Shown: positions 43,004 to 53,269 of the stretch, in pieces | Layout: the number at the start of each line of letters is the position of its first letter | Numbering within the stretch: the first letter of the stretch is position 1 | Source: Kiritimatiellales bacterium | Lineage (GTDB): Bacteria > Verrucomicrobiota > Kiritimatiellia > Kiritimatiellales > Tichowtungiaceae | Reading direction: 5' to 3' | Assembly (NCBI GenBank): GCA_041656295.1 | Contig: JBBADV010000002.1 | Coordinates: 1 to 64,000, forward strand | DNA: 64,000 nt | Translations under genes and position numbers: made by a program | Notes under the pieces: model-generated | What the model was told of the DNA's origin: nothing | Seen by the model: the letters and a program-made list of their open reading frames with translations, nothing else | The model's database searches: none

Positions 43004-44053
43004 ATGACAAATGAACAGTGGCAGATTCTATTAAATGTTATCCGTGGTAAAATGAATGTTTCTTCAGAAACTATACCAGCGGGATTTATCATCGACAGCC
43101 CGTGGTTGCCGGGCTGGTACGGTTGCAGTACGCTGGATTATTTCGCCAGTGATGAAATTTGGTTCGAAGCTAACCGGCGCGCGGTGGAAACATTTCCGGA
43201 TGTAATGTTTCTGCCGGGATTCTGGGCAGAATACGGAATGTGCACCGAACCGTCGGCGTTCGGAGCGCGGTGCATATGGAACGAAAATAATCTGCCGCAC
43301 GCCGACCGGATTATTGAAGACGTGGATGATCTGCCGGAATTCTATAAAAATTTCCACCGTCCGGATGTTTCCGTCGCCGGCATGCTGCCGTTTGTGTTAA
43401 GTCGGTTGCGCCGGATGGAACCGGCGGTGCAACGCATCGGTCACGAATATCGTTTTGCTGTCGCGCGCGGTCCGCTGAATATTCTTTCGTTTTTAATGGG
43501 AACCACCGATTTTCTAATGGCGTTGAAACTTTACGAAGAGGAAGCGCATGCTCTGCTGAATGAAGTTTCGGAGTTTCTCATCGATTGGATCGGATTGCAG
43601 TTAAAAACGTTTCCGTCGATGGACGGCATTCTACTGCTGGACGATATTGTTGGCTTTCTCGGTGAAGATGACTGCCGCGCGTTTGCGGTTCCGTATTTGA
43701 AAAAAATTTACGGTGCGTTTGATGTGAGCGTAAAATTTTTGCATAACGACGCCGAAGGTCGCGTCTGTGCGCCGTTCCTGCCGGAAACCGGTGTCAATCT
43801 TTTCAATTTCAGTTTTAATCACAGTATTCCGGAAATGCAGGCGCTGACGAAAGGACAGGTTGCGTTGCTGGGAAATATTCCACCACGCGATGTATTGGCG
43901 CAGGAAACACCGGCACAGGTTGAAGCCTGTGTGCACGAAACGCTGGCGGCGGTGGAATGCAAACGCCGTTTAATTCTTTCCGCCGGCGGTGGAATGCCGC
44001 AGGACGTCAGTACAGAAAACATTCATGCATTTTTAAAAGGGATGAAAACGTAA
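43004..44053 (+). CDS. Uroporphyrinogen-decarboxylase-family (URO-D) protein
   Basis: This 349-residue protein has the TIM-barrel layout of URO-D/MtaA-type proteins: GPLNILSFLMG, DGILLLDDIVGFLGEDD, FLHNDAEGR, LLGNIPPRDVL and LSAGGGMPQDVS. Many such genes in these bacteria lie in glycan loci and may be methyl- or group-transfer enzymes rather than haem enzymes. No ribosome binding site is obvious. It is separated by 33 bp from the convergent LacI regulator. Confidence 0.85.
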   Translation: MTNEQWQILLNVIRGKMNVSSETIPAGFIIDSPWLPGWYGCSTLDYFASDEIWFEANRRAVETFPDVMFLPGFWAEYGMCTEPSAFGARCIWNENNLPHADRIIEDVDDLPEFYKNFHRPDVSVAGMLPFVLSRLRRMEPAVQRIGHEYRFAVARGPLNILSFLMGTTDFLMALKLYEEEAHALLNEVSEFLIDWIGLQLKTFPSMDGILLLDDIVGFLGEDDCRAFAVPYLKKIYGAFDVSVKFLHNDAEGRVCAPFLPETGVNLFNFSFNHSIPEMQALTKGQVALLGNIPPRDVLAQETPAQVEACVHETLAAVECKRRLILSAGGGMPQDVSTENIHAFLKGMKT

Positions 44054-44086
44054 AAAACGGTGCAGAAGACCAGCTGAGTTCAACTG

Positions 44087-45178
44087 TTAGCGTTGTGTGC
44101 TTTCCCGAATGATGAGTTCTGTTTCTATTGTGTGTTTCCCAGGGATATATAGTTGTTTCCCATTAAGAATATCAATTAACAGGTCGGTAGCTTTAAAACC
44201 TAATGCGTGAAACGGAGTGCGAATACTGGTTAAGCGGGGAGTGCTGCTGAGACACCGGTCGCTGTCGTCGAAACCGATTAACGCGATATCTTGCGGAATT
44301 CGAATTCCGAGTTCCTTTAACGGATCAATGCAATAGAAAATTAATTCATCAAACGGCGCAATAATGGCATCATATTTGCGGATATTTTTTATTCCGGCGA
44401 GCAGGGAATGGACGGCATCCGGATTCTGTTTTACAGAATAGATATTTTCCTCAGATGTTGAGTAACCATAATCTTTAAATGCTTCGATGTATCCATCGAG
44501 ACGATCAGTGATGCAGAAGAATTTTTTTAATTCTTCAGGAATAAGAACCAACGGTTTTTTACATCCGATATCGTATAGATGTTTTACACAGCTTCTTACT
44601 GCGGCGCGGTTGTCAATATCAACAGAGATGAATTGAGATTCGACTTCCGGAATACTGCCGATGATGACCACAGGAATTGTTCGAGCGGTTTCTGTAATAA
44701 ACGGAATGCTGTTTTTGGATGGATTATTATAAATTATTCCGTCCAGCAATCCATCCTGTGAATGATAATAATCCTGAGAACTGCCAGAGAATTTCTGGCG
44801 GTCATGAATCACAAGATCGTAATCGAGCATTTTCGGATTATCCAGAACGCCTGAGCTCAGCAAGCCGAATACCTTTGCGAGCAGGTAGGTTTCTTCTTCA
44901 AAGGAGCAATTTTCACGCGTTTTATAATGAGGGACTGAAAGTCCAATCAGATTTGTTTTTTGATAAGCAATGGCTCGCGCGAGGCGGTTCGGGCGATATC
45001 CTAATTCTCTGGCGGTTTGATGAATGCGCTCGATGGTGTCTTCTGCAATAGGGAATTGATCGGTGCGATTGCTGATGACGCGGGATACCGTTGATATGCT
45101 GAGGTTGCAATGTTTTGCAATATCTGCAAGCCGCACACGCCCGGTCGGTTTTCTGCCTGATTTTTTTTCTTGTTTCAT
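44087..45178 (-). CDS. LacI-family transcription regulator
   Basis: This 363-residue regulator has an N-terminal HTH, VRLADIAKHCNLSISTVSRVISN, and hinge helix GYRPNRLARAI, then a periplasmic-binding-protein-like domain ending with the usual DIALIGFDDSDRCLSSTPRLTSI and HALGFKATDLLID. The ATG at 45178 is preferred to the TTG two codons upstream. It is divergent from a GPH symporter. Two 16-bp repeats in the gap, and two more before the hydrolase at 50199, are likely its operators, so it controls the locus in response to a sugar. Confidence 0.93.
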   Translation of the reverse strand: MKQEKKSGRKPTGRVRLADIAKHCNLSISTVSRVISNRTDQFPIAEDTIERIHQTARELGYRPNRLARAIAYQKTNLIGLSVPHYKTRENCSFEEETYLLAKVFGLLSSGVLDNPKMLDYDLVIHDRQKFSGSSQDYYHSQDGLLDGIIYNNPSKNSIPFITETARTIPVVIIGSIPEVESQFISVDIDNRAAVRSCVKHLYDIGCKKPLVLIPEELKKFFCITDRLDGYIEAFKDYGYSTSEENIYSVKQNPDAVHSLLAGIKNIRKYDAIIAPFDELIFYCIDPLKELGIRIPQDIALIGFDDSDRCLSSTPRLTSIRTPFHALGFKATDLLIDILNGKQLYIPGKHTIETELIIRESTQR

Positions 45179-45220
45179 ATGCAATTTAGATTGACCAAAA
45201 GTTTTGATTCACGTTATTTT

Positions 45221-45279
45221 ATGACAATGCTTGTTGTCGAGAGATAAATTTTTTTACTCAAAAATGACAATGCTTGCAT
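45221..45279. promoter_or_regulatory. Two LacI-type operator-like repeats
   Basis: ATGACAATGCTTGTTG (45221-45236) and ATGACAATGCTTGCAT (45264-45279) share 13 of 16 positions and lie in the lacI-symporter gap. Confidence 0.65.
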
Positions 45280-45381
45280 AAAATTTAAAAATGAATATGG
45301 CAAGATAACAAATACTGTTTCGGTTTTCAGTTGCGGGTTAGGAAATGGCTCCTTTCAGCACAAATCAATGATGGGAAAATA

Positions 45382-46845
45382 ATGATGAATCAAACGAATC
45401 ACAAGAAAGCGGGATTGGCAGATATCTTCAAATATGCCGTTGGCGAAGGCGCGACATCCATAACGATGAACGGGATAAGCAACTTTGCTATGGTTTATTT
45501 AACGCAGATTTTATCATTGGCTCCGACCTGGGCGGCGTTGGCGATTGGAATATCAATTTTTTGGGATGCTGTTACAGATCCGATTATGGGGCATATTTCC
45601 GATAACACTCGTTCCCGCTGGGGTCGGCGGCATCCATATAGTTTAATCGGCGGGTTGTTCACGGCGGTGACGTTTTTTCTTTTCTGGTCTGTTCCGCAGA
45701 TGTTGAACGGACCGGTGATTATTTTTTTCATGGCACTGATCATCAATCTGCTCATTCGTACGGCGGTTACGGTGTTTTTTGTTCCGTTTACTGCACTTGG
45801 ATTTGACATTTGCCCGGAATATGAATCGCGGTCCCGGTTGCAAGGCGTCCGCTATTTTATCAATCAAATCGTTAACTTTACATTCGGTGCTTTGGCCTGG
45901 ACGTTGTTTTTTAAAGATCATATCACCGAAACAGGAAAACGAATTGATGGGTCTTTGATCGGTTCGAACTATGTTGTCATGGGTTTTGTTCTGGCAATCT
46001 TTGTTGCGCTGCTGGCATCAGTTTGTTGTTTTGGAACACGCAATTATGCGGTGGATAATCGCAAAGAACAGGTTCACGGTAAACGACTGGCGGATTTTTG
46101 GGTGGATTTCAGTTCTATTTTTAAAAACCGTTTAGCGATACGGGTTTTTGTTTTTTACATCATTGTTCAATTTTCGATGCTGTTAACATCAATGGTTCAA
46201 ATGTTTGCGTATATTTTCTATATGCAGTTCACGCCGTTGGAAAAAACCTGCGTCCACGGTGGAGGTATGCTGGCATTTGCTCTTGCGTCACTGAACCTCC
46301 CTCACATCGTCAAACGGTATGACAAAAAACCGGCGGGGTACATCGGTATTGGCCTGGCCGTGTTCGGTGGGTTGAGTCTGCTGACTGTTTTTCATGGCGG
46401 ACAGCTTGCACCACAGCAGACGATCGAATTTTCAGGAATAACTTTTCCTGTTGCCACGATTGTATTCGGTCTGCTGCAGGCTTGCTGGTGGGGCGGTTGC
46501 GGTATGATTGTTCCGTTATCCAGTTCTATGATTGCCGATATTGCTGCGATTGATCAGAGCAGAACAGGAGAACTCAAAAATGCCGGTTATGCTTCAGTGT
46601 TCAGCTTTTGCACAAAAGCCGCCAGTTCAATCGGCATGTATATTTGCGGTTTTCTTGTGCAGATCGCCGGAATTATTTCCGGTGCAACAGAGCAGACTCC
46701 TGAAGCGGTCAGCAACATTGCTCTGTTAACATTTATCAGCGGACCGATCGTTATTTTCTGCTCCGTATTTGTTTTGCGGAAATATCCGGTGAACCGGGCA
46801 TATATGCAACAGATCGAACAGCGCATTGCGGCAAACAACGGATAA
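45382..46845 (+). CDS. GPH-family sugar:cation symporter
   Basis: This protein of about 487 residues has 12 membrane segments of the MelB/GPH type. It starts FKYAVGEGATSITMNGISNFAMVYLTQ, and the signature loop DAVTDPIMGHISDNTRSRWGRRHPY carries the cation-binding Asp residues. ATG 45382 (or 45385) fits better than the earlier TTG at 45331. It would import the oligosaccharide or glycoside released by the secreted hydrolases downstream. It is the first gene of the LacI-controlled group. Confidence 0.9.
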   Translation: MMNQTNHKKAGLADIFKYAVGEGATSITMNGISNFAMVYLTQILSLAPTWAALAIGISIFWDAVTDPIMGHISDNTRSRWGRRHPYSLIGGLFTAVTFFLFWSVPQMLNGPVIIFFMALIINLLIRTAVTVFFVPFTALGFDICPEYESRSRLQGVRYFINQIVNFTFGALAWTLFFKDHITETGKRIDGSLIGSNYVVMGFVLAIFVALLASVCCFGTRNYAVDNRKEQVHGKRLADFWVDFSSIFKNRLAIRVFVFYIIVQFSMLLTSMVQMFAYIFYMQFTPLEKTCVHGGGMLAFALASLNLPHIVKRYDKKPAGYIGIGLAVFGGLSLLTVFHGGQLAPQQTIEFSGITFPVATIVFGLLQACWWGGCGMIVPLSSSMIADIAAIDQSRTGELKNAGYASVFSFCTKAASSIGMYICGFLVQIAGIISGATEQTPEAVSNIALLTFISGPIVIFCSVFVLRKYPVNRAYMQQIEQRIAANNG

Positions 46846-46889
46846 TGAAACACAGTTGAATTTTTCTTAAACACATACGCGGTGAATTA

Positions 46890-48143
46890 ATGAAAAACAG
46901 AAATTATAAGTTCTTTGGAATCGGGATCTGCTGTTTCACGGGGTTGATTTCAATTCTTTCTTCTGCGAAACCCATTACCGGATGGTATCCGGATACAGGC
47001 GATATTCCGGTTGAATCGGATACCTGGGGGAACGGCGATGCATTTTCCCGCCCGGCAGTGGACCGGCAACTTGTTTTTCAAACTTTGGGGTATTGTTATC
47101 TGACAGAAAGTGTATCTGTTGGTGCACAACGTTATAATAAAAACGAATTGTTTTTGATTGACGATCCCAAAGCGGATCGACTGGTCACCCGCTGGACGAT
47201 TAATCCGAAAACAACAACGCGGGCGGAACTGGGAATTAAATCCTACATTCTGCGTCCACCGGCGAGCATATCAGTTCGTATAAAAAATAATTCAACGAAA
47301 GAATTAATCATCACGCCCGAATTGTTTGAAGTGAAAACAATCCGCGACTGTCCGTCGGCAAGCTGGCTTTTGACCCAACAGACACTTCAGCCGGGAGAGG
47401 AGAAAGAGCTGACATTTGATTATAATAATTATCGGTGCCGGCAGGGAAAACAAACTGAACGTCCCGATCGTCCGCTCTTTCCGGCGACTGCTTCTTTAAT
47501 TATTACCGGTTTGCAGGAAGAAACAGATAATGAACTAGTATTGAAAGAGTACACCGTTTCTTATTCCAGTCCGGAAAGACCGATTGTTTCCGGACTGACA
47601 GTCCCCGATCGCGTTTTTGCGAACGGTGAAATGACGATTGATTTGGCGGTGAGAGGAACGGTTCCCCTAAACGGTGTATTGGATCTTGAAGCGGAAAATT
47701 GTTCCAGAGTGATGTGGCGGATCCGGTTGTCTAATGAACAGAAACAGCAGTTGGCAAAAAAGAAACGTCTTCAAATCGTCGCGCCGGTTCCGTGGTATTT
47801 GAACGAAGGCGATTATCGTTTGAATGCGGTGCTTAATGGATACCGGATCAAAGGTGTGTCCGGTGTGTTTAAAGTAGAAAACGACCGGCAACCGGGATTT
47901 CCGACGGTTGAACGGAAAGTTCATAATGGACAGCCGGCAATGTTTGTGAACGGAAAACCTGAACCGTGGTGGGGATATGCCGGTTATAAATGGCAGCCTG
48001 GTAATGCGACTGCGTTTGCAAAAGACGGCAGCACGACATTTTGCATTGCAACCACCATCGGCGCTCATCTTCACCAGATTCTTGATTCCACCTGGATAGC
48101 GCCGGGGAAATATGACTACTCTCAAATCAATGAATATATGTGA
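46890..48143 (+). pseudogene. Secreted GH42-like hydrolase A, 5' part (frame broken by 2-bp insertion)
   Basis: A signal peptide (KFFGIGICCFTGLISILSSA) leads into about 350 residues of beta-sandwich-type sequence and the first strands of a TIM barrel. It is closely related to the intact 1000-residue paralogue at 50199. The frame ends at SQINEYM where the paralogue continues SQINEYVNMVLAG. The difference is an extra AT at 48136-48139. The stop TGA (48141-48143) overlaps the GTG start of the second part in a GTGA, so re-initiation could still make both halves. Confidence 0.8.
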
Positions 48144-49942
48144 ATATGGTGCTGTCCGGAAATTCGAATGCCTGGCTGATTATCCGGGCCAATATTAATT
48201 TGTCTCATTTCTGGTATCAGCAGCACACCAACGATCAGGTATTAGTGCAAACAGATCTGGGACGCTTGCCTTGGAGAGAAACCGGCACTCCGGCAATTTC
48301 TCTCGCTTCTGCAGAATGGCAGGCAGATATACAAATCGCTTTAAGAAATCTGATGCAGTATGTAGAGCAGCAGCCGTGGGCTGACCGGGTGGTCGGTTTC
48401 TGGACAGCCGGACAGGTGACAGAGGAATGGTTCGCTTATGGTTCGAACAGTGATTATTACGGCGATTACAGCCCGGTGAATCAGCGGGAATTCAAAAAAT
48501 GGCTGGAAGCAAACAATTTCCCAGTGGATGACGGGGATAACATTCCATCACCAGCCGCCAGAAGTGCCGGCGGAAAAATATTTGATAACGGTGGCGCCCG
48601 CAGCGCGTTCTACCATCAGTATGCTTCTGATAAAACAGCGGAAGTCATCCAACTACTGGCAAAAACAGTAAAAGAGGCAAGTTCCGGAAAAGTGCTCGCC
48701 GGAGTTCATTTCGGGTATCTGCTTCAGTTCGCAGGCACAGACCGTCAGACAACAAGTGCAACGCTTCCTTCAACGGGAAAACTGTTCAAAGATCCGAATG
48801 TTGATTTTTTTACCGGTGTTGCTCTGCTGGACTGGCGGACTCTTGACGGATATGACACATATGTTACGACCGTCGATTCACTGTTGTCGCACGAAAAGCT
48901 GTATATGGTCAGCAATGATACGTTTTCATATCTTCATCCCGGACACTGGAAAATCCTTTATGATGAAAACAATCCTCAGCGGGCGCTGTTCGATATGCAT
49001 CGGCGGGTTCTCTCCAGCGCTGCTGTTCATGGAATTAACGGAATGTGGTTCGGGTTGCAGCCGGCCTGGCACGGGAATAAAGAACTTCATGAGGAGTTTT
49101 CTAACGAAATTTCAGTGTATAAAAATACATATAATCTCAGTCGACGACCCACCGCAGAGATTGCGTTAATTGTCGATGATACCAGCTTTGCATGGGTTCC
49201 CGCCGGTGCAAAACAGCTGAAGAAAACAGATTTGAAAATTCCTTTGCTTTATCTTGGAAAAAGCGGAGCACCGGTCAGTTTGTGGTTGCTCTCAGATATC
49301 GACCGGCTTCCTGACCACATAAAACTTGCGGTGATAACATTTGCCGAGGCGCCGGCAAAAGAAGACGCCGAAAAACTTAAAGCCGCCATCAAAAACGGTG
49401 GACGTACATTTGTTACCATTGGACTGCCCGGGCTGGTTGATGTGGAAAAAGGTGTGTGGGACGAAACTGTTCCGCCGGAAATATTAGGACTGGATGTTTC
49501 GGTTGACGGTGAAACATATAACTGTTTCGTAAGTTCGCCGAGCGAAGACATGACACTTAAAGAGTGGGTCGACGAGTCGAAAGGCAGCAATAGAAAAATC
49601 CGGCGGATCCGTTTTTCAGATGTTCGCGCTACGACGGTGGAACGCCCGTTGAAAAATAATGGACAGCTTCTCTGGTACGCGTCGGCGCCGACATCCCGGA
49701 CTTTTTGGCGGGCGGTGGCTGAGCGGGCGGGAGTGCATTGTTACGCGCCGGAAGGATTTTTTGTGTACGCATCTGAAGAGTTGATCAGTATTACTTCGCC
49801 GGAAGATGCAACGGTGGAAATTATCTGGCCGTATTCCGCGCGGGTGTCCGACTTTTTTGAAGAATGGACGGGGACCGGCAGGAAAATGCGGATTCCTTTC
49901 AGAGCGGGACAGACCCGTTTATTTAAGGTCAATAAAAAATAA
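48140..49942 (+). pseudogene. Secreted GH42-like hydrolase A, 3' part
   Basis: 600 residues continue the gene above in the other frame: barrel tracts FWYQQHTNDQ, YVEQQPWADRVVGFWTAGQVTEEWFAYGSN (the EEW region is a candidate acid/base site) and GDYSPVNQREFKKWLEANNFPV. A domain resembling a GH42 trimerisation/glutamine-amidotransferase-like part follows (SGAPVSLWLLSDIDRLP, KNGGRTFVTIGLPGLVDVEKG), with a short beta end. It is nearly collinear with residues 400-1000 of the 50199 protein. It has no signal peptide of its own, so if translated separately it would stay in the cytoplasm. Confidence 0.8.
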
Positions 49943-49987
49943 TCCGCAATGGTGGCGATACGGTGAAAGAAAATCCGATAAAAAAAG

Positions 49988-50034
49988 TTGACATAAAATT
50001 TTAAATGATAATGTTTGCATGACAATGGTTGCGT
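49988..50034 (+). promoter_or_regulatory. Promoter region with two overlapping LacI-type operator repeats
   Basis: TTGACA (49988-49993) is followed by ATGATAATGTTTGCAT (50005-50020) and ATGACAATGGTTGCGT (50019-50034), copies of the motif found before the symporter. Confidence 0.6.
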
Positions 50035-50198
50035 TAATGTTCATAAGCAGAAAAAGGAGGACAAAGCTAGATGAGAAAAGGGAATGAGAAAATGATTTCG
50101 TATGCATACCTGACCGAAGTGAAGACATTGCAGTAAGTAAAGCAATCGTTGCGAATATCAAAAATTTTAACTGTCGAATATTTAATCAAGGAGATGTG

Positions 50199-53100
50199 AT
50201 GAGAGACGCAAAAATAAAAATTCTTGGACTTTATGTTTTAACAGGAGCATTTATATTTCTTGGTGCAACCGATCTTAAAATCGGTTGGTATCCGGAAACA
50301 GGGGAAGTTCCGATTGAATCTGATATTTGGGGCAATGGCGATGCCTATTCCCGTCCGGAAGCGGACTATTGGCCGATTTTTGAAACATTGGCATACTGTT
50401 CGCCGTCAGACGGAATTTCTGATGGCCTTTCGTATACTATTTACACCAGCGAACAAAGATATAATAAAAACGACCTGTTTTTATTTGAAGATCCGGATGC
50501 AAAACGGTTTGTAACCCGCTGGACGATTAATCCGAAAACAACGTCTCGTGCGGTGTTTCAAATTCATCGCAGTATTCCCCGGTGCCCGCAGGCGGTTGCA
50601 TTTCGGATAAAAAATAATTCGCAGCAGGAATTAACGTTTTATCCGGAATTGTACGAAATGCCCACTGTTCGGAACTGGCCGGCAGTCAGTTGGCTGCTGG
50701 GACAGAAAACACTGAAGCCGGGTGAAGAAAAGGAGCTGGTGTTTAACTATGATGAATTTAAAAGCCGGCAGGGAAAACAAATCGGCCGTCCGGATCATCC
50801 GGCGTTTCCGGTAACACCGGTGCTGCGAGTTAACGGATTGCAGGCAGGTGCTGATAATGAACTGATCATGAAAGAATTCACGGTTTATTATGCCAGCCCG
50901 GAAGCAATGAATGTTACCGGATTGACGGTGTCGGATCGCGTCGTAGCCAGCCAGCCGGTAACGATTAATTTGACTCTGCGCGGAAAAATTCCGGAAAACG
51001 GTTTTGTTGATTTAGAAACAGAAAACCGCGCCAGAGTGATGTGGCGGATCCGGTTGTCTGATGAAGAAAAACAGCAGTTGTCGCAGGATGGAAAAATTCA
51101 GCTTACCAAAACTATTCCGTGGTATTTAAATGCCGGAGATTATCAGTTGTACGTTGTGCATGACGGATACAGAATTGCCGGAGCGGAGTGTAAATTTAAA
51201 TTAGAAAACAGCCGCCAACCGGGCTATGCGGACGTAAAACGGGAAATCTATAATGGACGTCCGACTCTGACAGTGAACGGAAAGCCCGAAACATGGTGGG
51301 GATATGCCGGTTATATGTTTTATCCGGGTGTGGCAACAGGAACTGCAAAATCCGGTGGCAATGCGTATTGTATTGCAACCACAGTCGGCGCGCATTTAAT
51401 GCAGGTGGTTGATCCGACATGGATTGCGCCGGACAAGTACGATTACTCGCAGATTAACGAATATGTAAATATGGTTCTGGCAGGCAATACAAACGCCTGG
51501 TTGATTATGCGGGTGAACATCAACCTGCCGTATTTCTGGTATCAGGAACACAAAGAGGATCAGGCGCTGATGCAGACGGATTCCGGCTTGCTTCCCTGGC
51601 AGGAAAACGGATGTCCCACAATCTCAATTGCATCCGAGCCGTGGCAGAAAGATTCTCAGCAAGCGCTGATAAAACTCATGGAGTATGTGGAACAGCAACC
51701 ATGGGCGGACAGGGTGATCGGTTTTTGGACTTCTGGTGCGGTGACAGAAGAGTGGTTTGCTTACGGTTGCAACGATGGCTATTACGGCGACTACAGCCCG
51801 GTGAATCAGCGGGAATTCAAAAAATGGCTGGAAGCAAATAATTTTCCGGTGAAAGAAGGCGATAATATGCCTGAACGGGATGCACGCCGAATCGGTGGAA
51901 AGCTGCTTTTTGAGGATAACGCCCAGAGTGCGCTTTATCATCAGTACGCGGCAGAAAAAACTGCGGATGTTGTAGAAATGATAGTGAAAACCGTTAAGGA
52001 TCAAAGCAAAGGAAAAGTGCTTGCCGGAATTCATTATGGATATCTGATTCAGTTTGCCGGAACAGAACGGCAAGTAACAAGCGCAACGCTGCCGGTGACG
52101 GGACGGTTGTTTCGCAATGAAAATGTTGATTTCTGTGCCGGTGTGGCGCTACTGGACTGGCGGAGATTAAACGGTTATGACACATATGTTACGCCGGTTG
52201 ATTCCGTGCTGTCGCACGGAAAGCTATACATGGTCAGTGATGACACATTTTCATACATGCATCCCCGCCATTGGCATTTTATTTATGAAAGCAAAAATCC
52301 GCACAGAGGGTTGGTCAACATGCATCGGCGGGTTGTTGCCAATGCTGCCGTACACGGAATAAAAGGAATGCTATTTGGACTTCAGCCGACCTGGCATGGT
52401 GGTGAGGCTTTCCATAAGGAATATTCAAAAGAAATCGAAGTGTATCAAAAAACATATGATCTCAACCGTGAATCAACTGAAGAAATCGCATTCATTATTG
52501 ATGATGTCAGTATGGCATGGGTTCCGGCCGGTTCAGCGCACCTTAGAGCGGATATCAAAAGCTCGCTTTATAATCTCGGAAAAAGCGGGGCGCCAGTCAG
52601 TTTATGGCTGCTTTCAGATATCGACCGTTTGCCGGAGCAGACAAAACTGATCGTGATTTCTTTTGCCGATGCCCCGAACAAAGAAGATCTGGCGAAACTG
52701 AAAAACGTCATTCAAAAAGGTGGTCGCACCGTGGTTGTCATTGGATATCCGGGACTGATTGATGTTGAAAAAGCCAAGTGGGATGAAAAAACACCGGCGG
52801 AAGTTTTAGGATTGCCGCTGTTGATTGATGACGGTGTATATGATGCGGAACGCCCTGAGCCGTGGCAGCGCATGACATTTAAGCCGTGGACATCACTGGA
52901 ACGTCCTTTGGCCAATAATGGGCATTTGATTTGGATGGATGCTCCTCCGATGACACCGTCAATCTGGCGTCAATTTGTGGAGCGTTCCGGCGCGCATTGC
53001 TATGCCCCGCAAGGATTCTTCGTTCATTCCGCGAAAGAACTGGTCAGCATTACTTCTCCGGAAAATACAACTGCAGAAATCGTCTGGCCGGAAACCGTAA

Positions 53101-53201
53101 AAGTAGAGGACATGTTCGAAGAGTGGAAAGGCGAAGGCCAGATTATGAAAATTCCGTTCGAATACGGCCAGACCCGCCTGTTTAAAGTGGAGAAGAAATA
53201 A
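50199..53201 (+). CDS. Secreted GH42-like glycoside hydrolase B
   Basis: The intact paralogue has about 1000 residues. A signal peptide (KIKILGLYVLTGAFIFLGA) and about 350 residues of N-terminal beta domains lead to a barrel with FWYQEHKEDQ, FWTSGAVTEEWFAYGCN and YGDYSPVNQREFKKWLEANNFPV. An amidotransferase-like domain (KGGRTVVVIGYPGLIDVEK) and a C-terminal beta part follow. GH42-like members cleave galactosides and related bonds; here the assignment is by architecture. AAGGAG lies 6 bp from the ATG at 50199; GTG at 50196 is too close. LacI-type operators lie 165 bp upstream. Confidence 0.75.
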   Translation: MRDAKIKILGLYVLTGAFIFLGATDLKIGWYPETGEVPIESDIWGNGDAYSRPEADYWPIFETLAYCSPSDGISDGLSYTIYTSEQRYNKNDLFLFEDPDAKRFVTRWTINPKTTSRAVFQIHRSIPRCPQAVAFRIKNNSQQELTFYPELYEMPTVRNWPAVSWLLGQKTLKPGEEKELVFNYDEFKSRQGKQIGRPDHPAFPVTPVLRVNGLQAGADNELIMKEFTVYYASPEAMNVTGLTVSDRVVASQPVTINLTLRGKIPENGFVDLETENRARVMWRIRLSDEEKQQLSQDGKIQLTKTIPWYLNAGDYQLYVVHDGYRIAGAECKFKLENSRQPGYADVKREIYNGRPTLTVNGKPETWWGYAGYMFYPGVATGTAKSGGNAYCIATTVGAHLMQVVDPTWIAPDKYDYSQINEYVNMVLAGNTNAWLIMRVNINLPYFWYQEHKEDQALMQTDSGLLPWQENGCPTISIASEPWQKDSQQALIKLMEYVEQQPWADRVIGFWTSGAVTEEWFAYGCNDGYYGDYSPVNQREFKKWLEANNFPVKEGDNMPERDARRIGGKLLFEDNAQSALYHQYAAEKTADVVEMIVKTVKDQSKGKVLAGIHYGYLIQFAGTERQVTSATLPVTGRLFRNENVDFCAGVALLDWRRLNGYDTYVTPVDSVLSHGKLYMVSDDTFSYMHPRHWHFIYESKNPHRGLVNMHRRVVANAAVHGIKGMLFGLQPTWHGGEAFHKEYSKEIEVYQKTYDLNRESTEEIAFIIDDVSMAWVPAGSAHLRADIKSSLYNLGKSGAPVSLWLLSDIDRLPEQTKLIVISFADAPNKEDLAKLKNVIQKGGRTVVVIGYPGLIDVEKAKWDEKTPAEVLGLPLLIDDGVYDAERPEPWQRMTFKPWTSLERPLANNGHLIWMDAPPMTPSIWRQFVERSGAHCYAPQGFFVHSAKELVSITSPENTTAEIVWPETVKVEDMFEEWKGEGQIMKIPFEYGQTRLFKVEKK

Positions 53202-53269
53202 CTCGTCAAAAAAATACTCCGTACCGGTACGGTGCGGGGTAAGGCATTAAAATAAAAAGGAGTAGGAGA

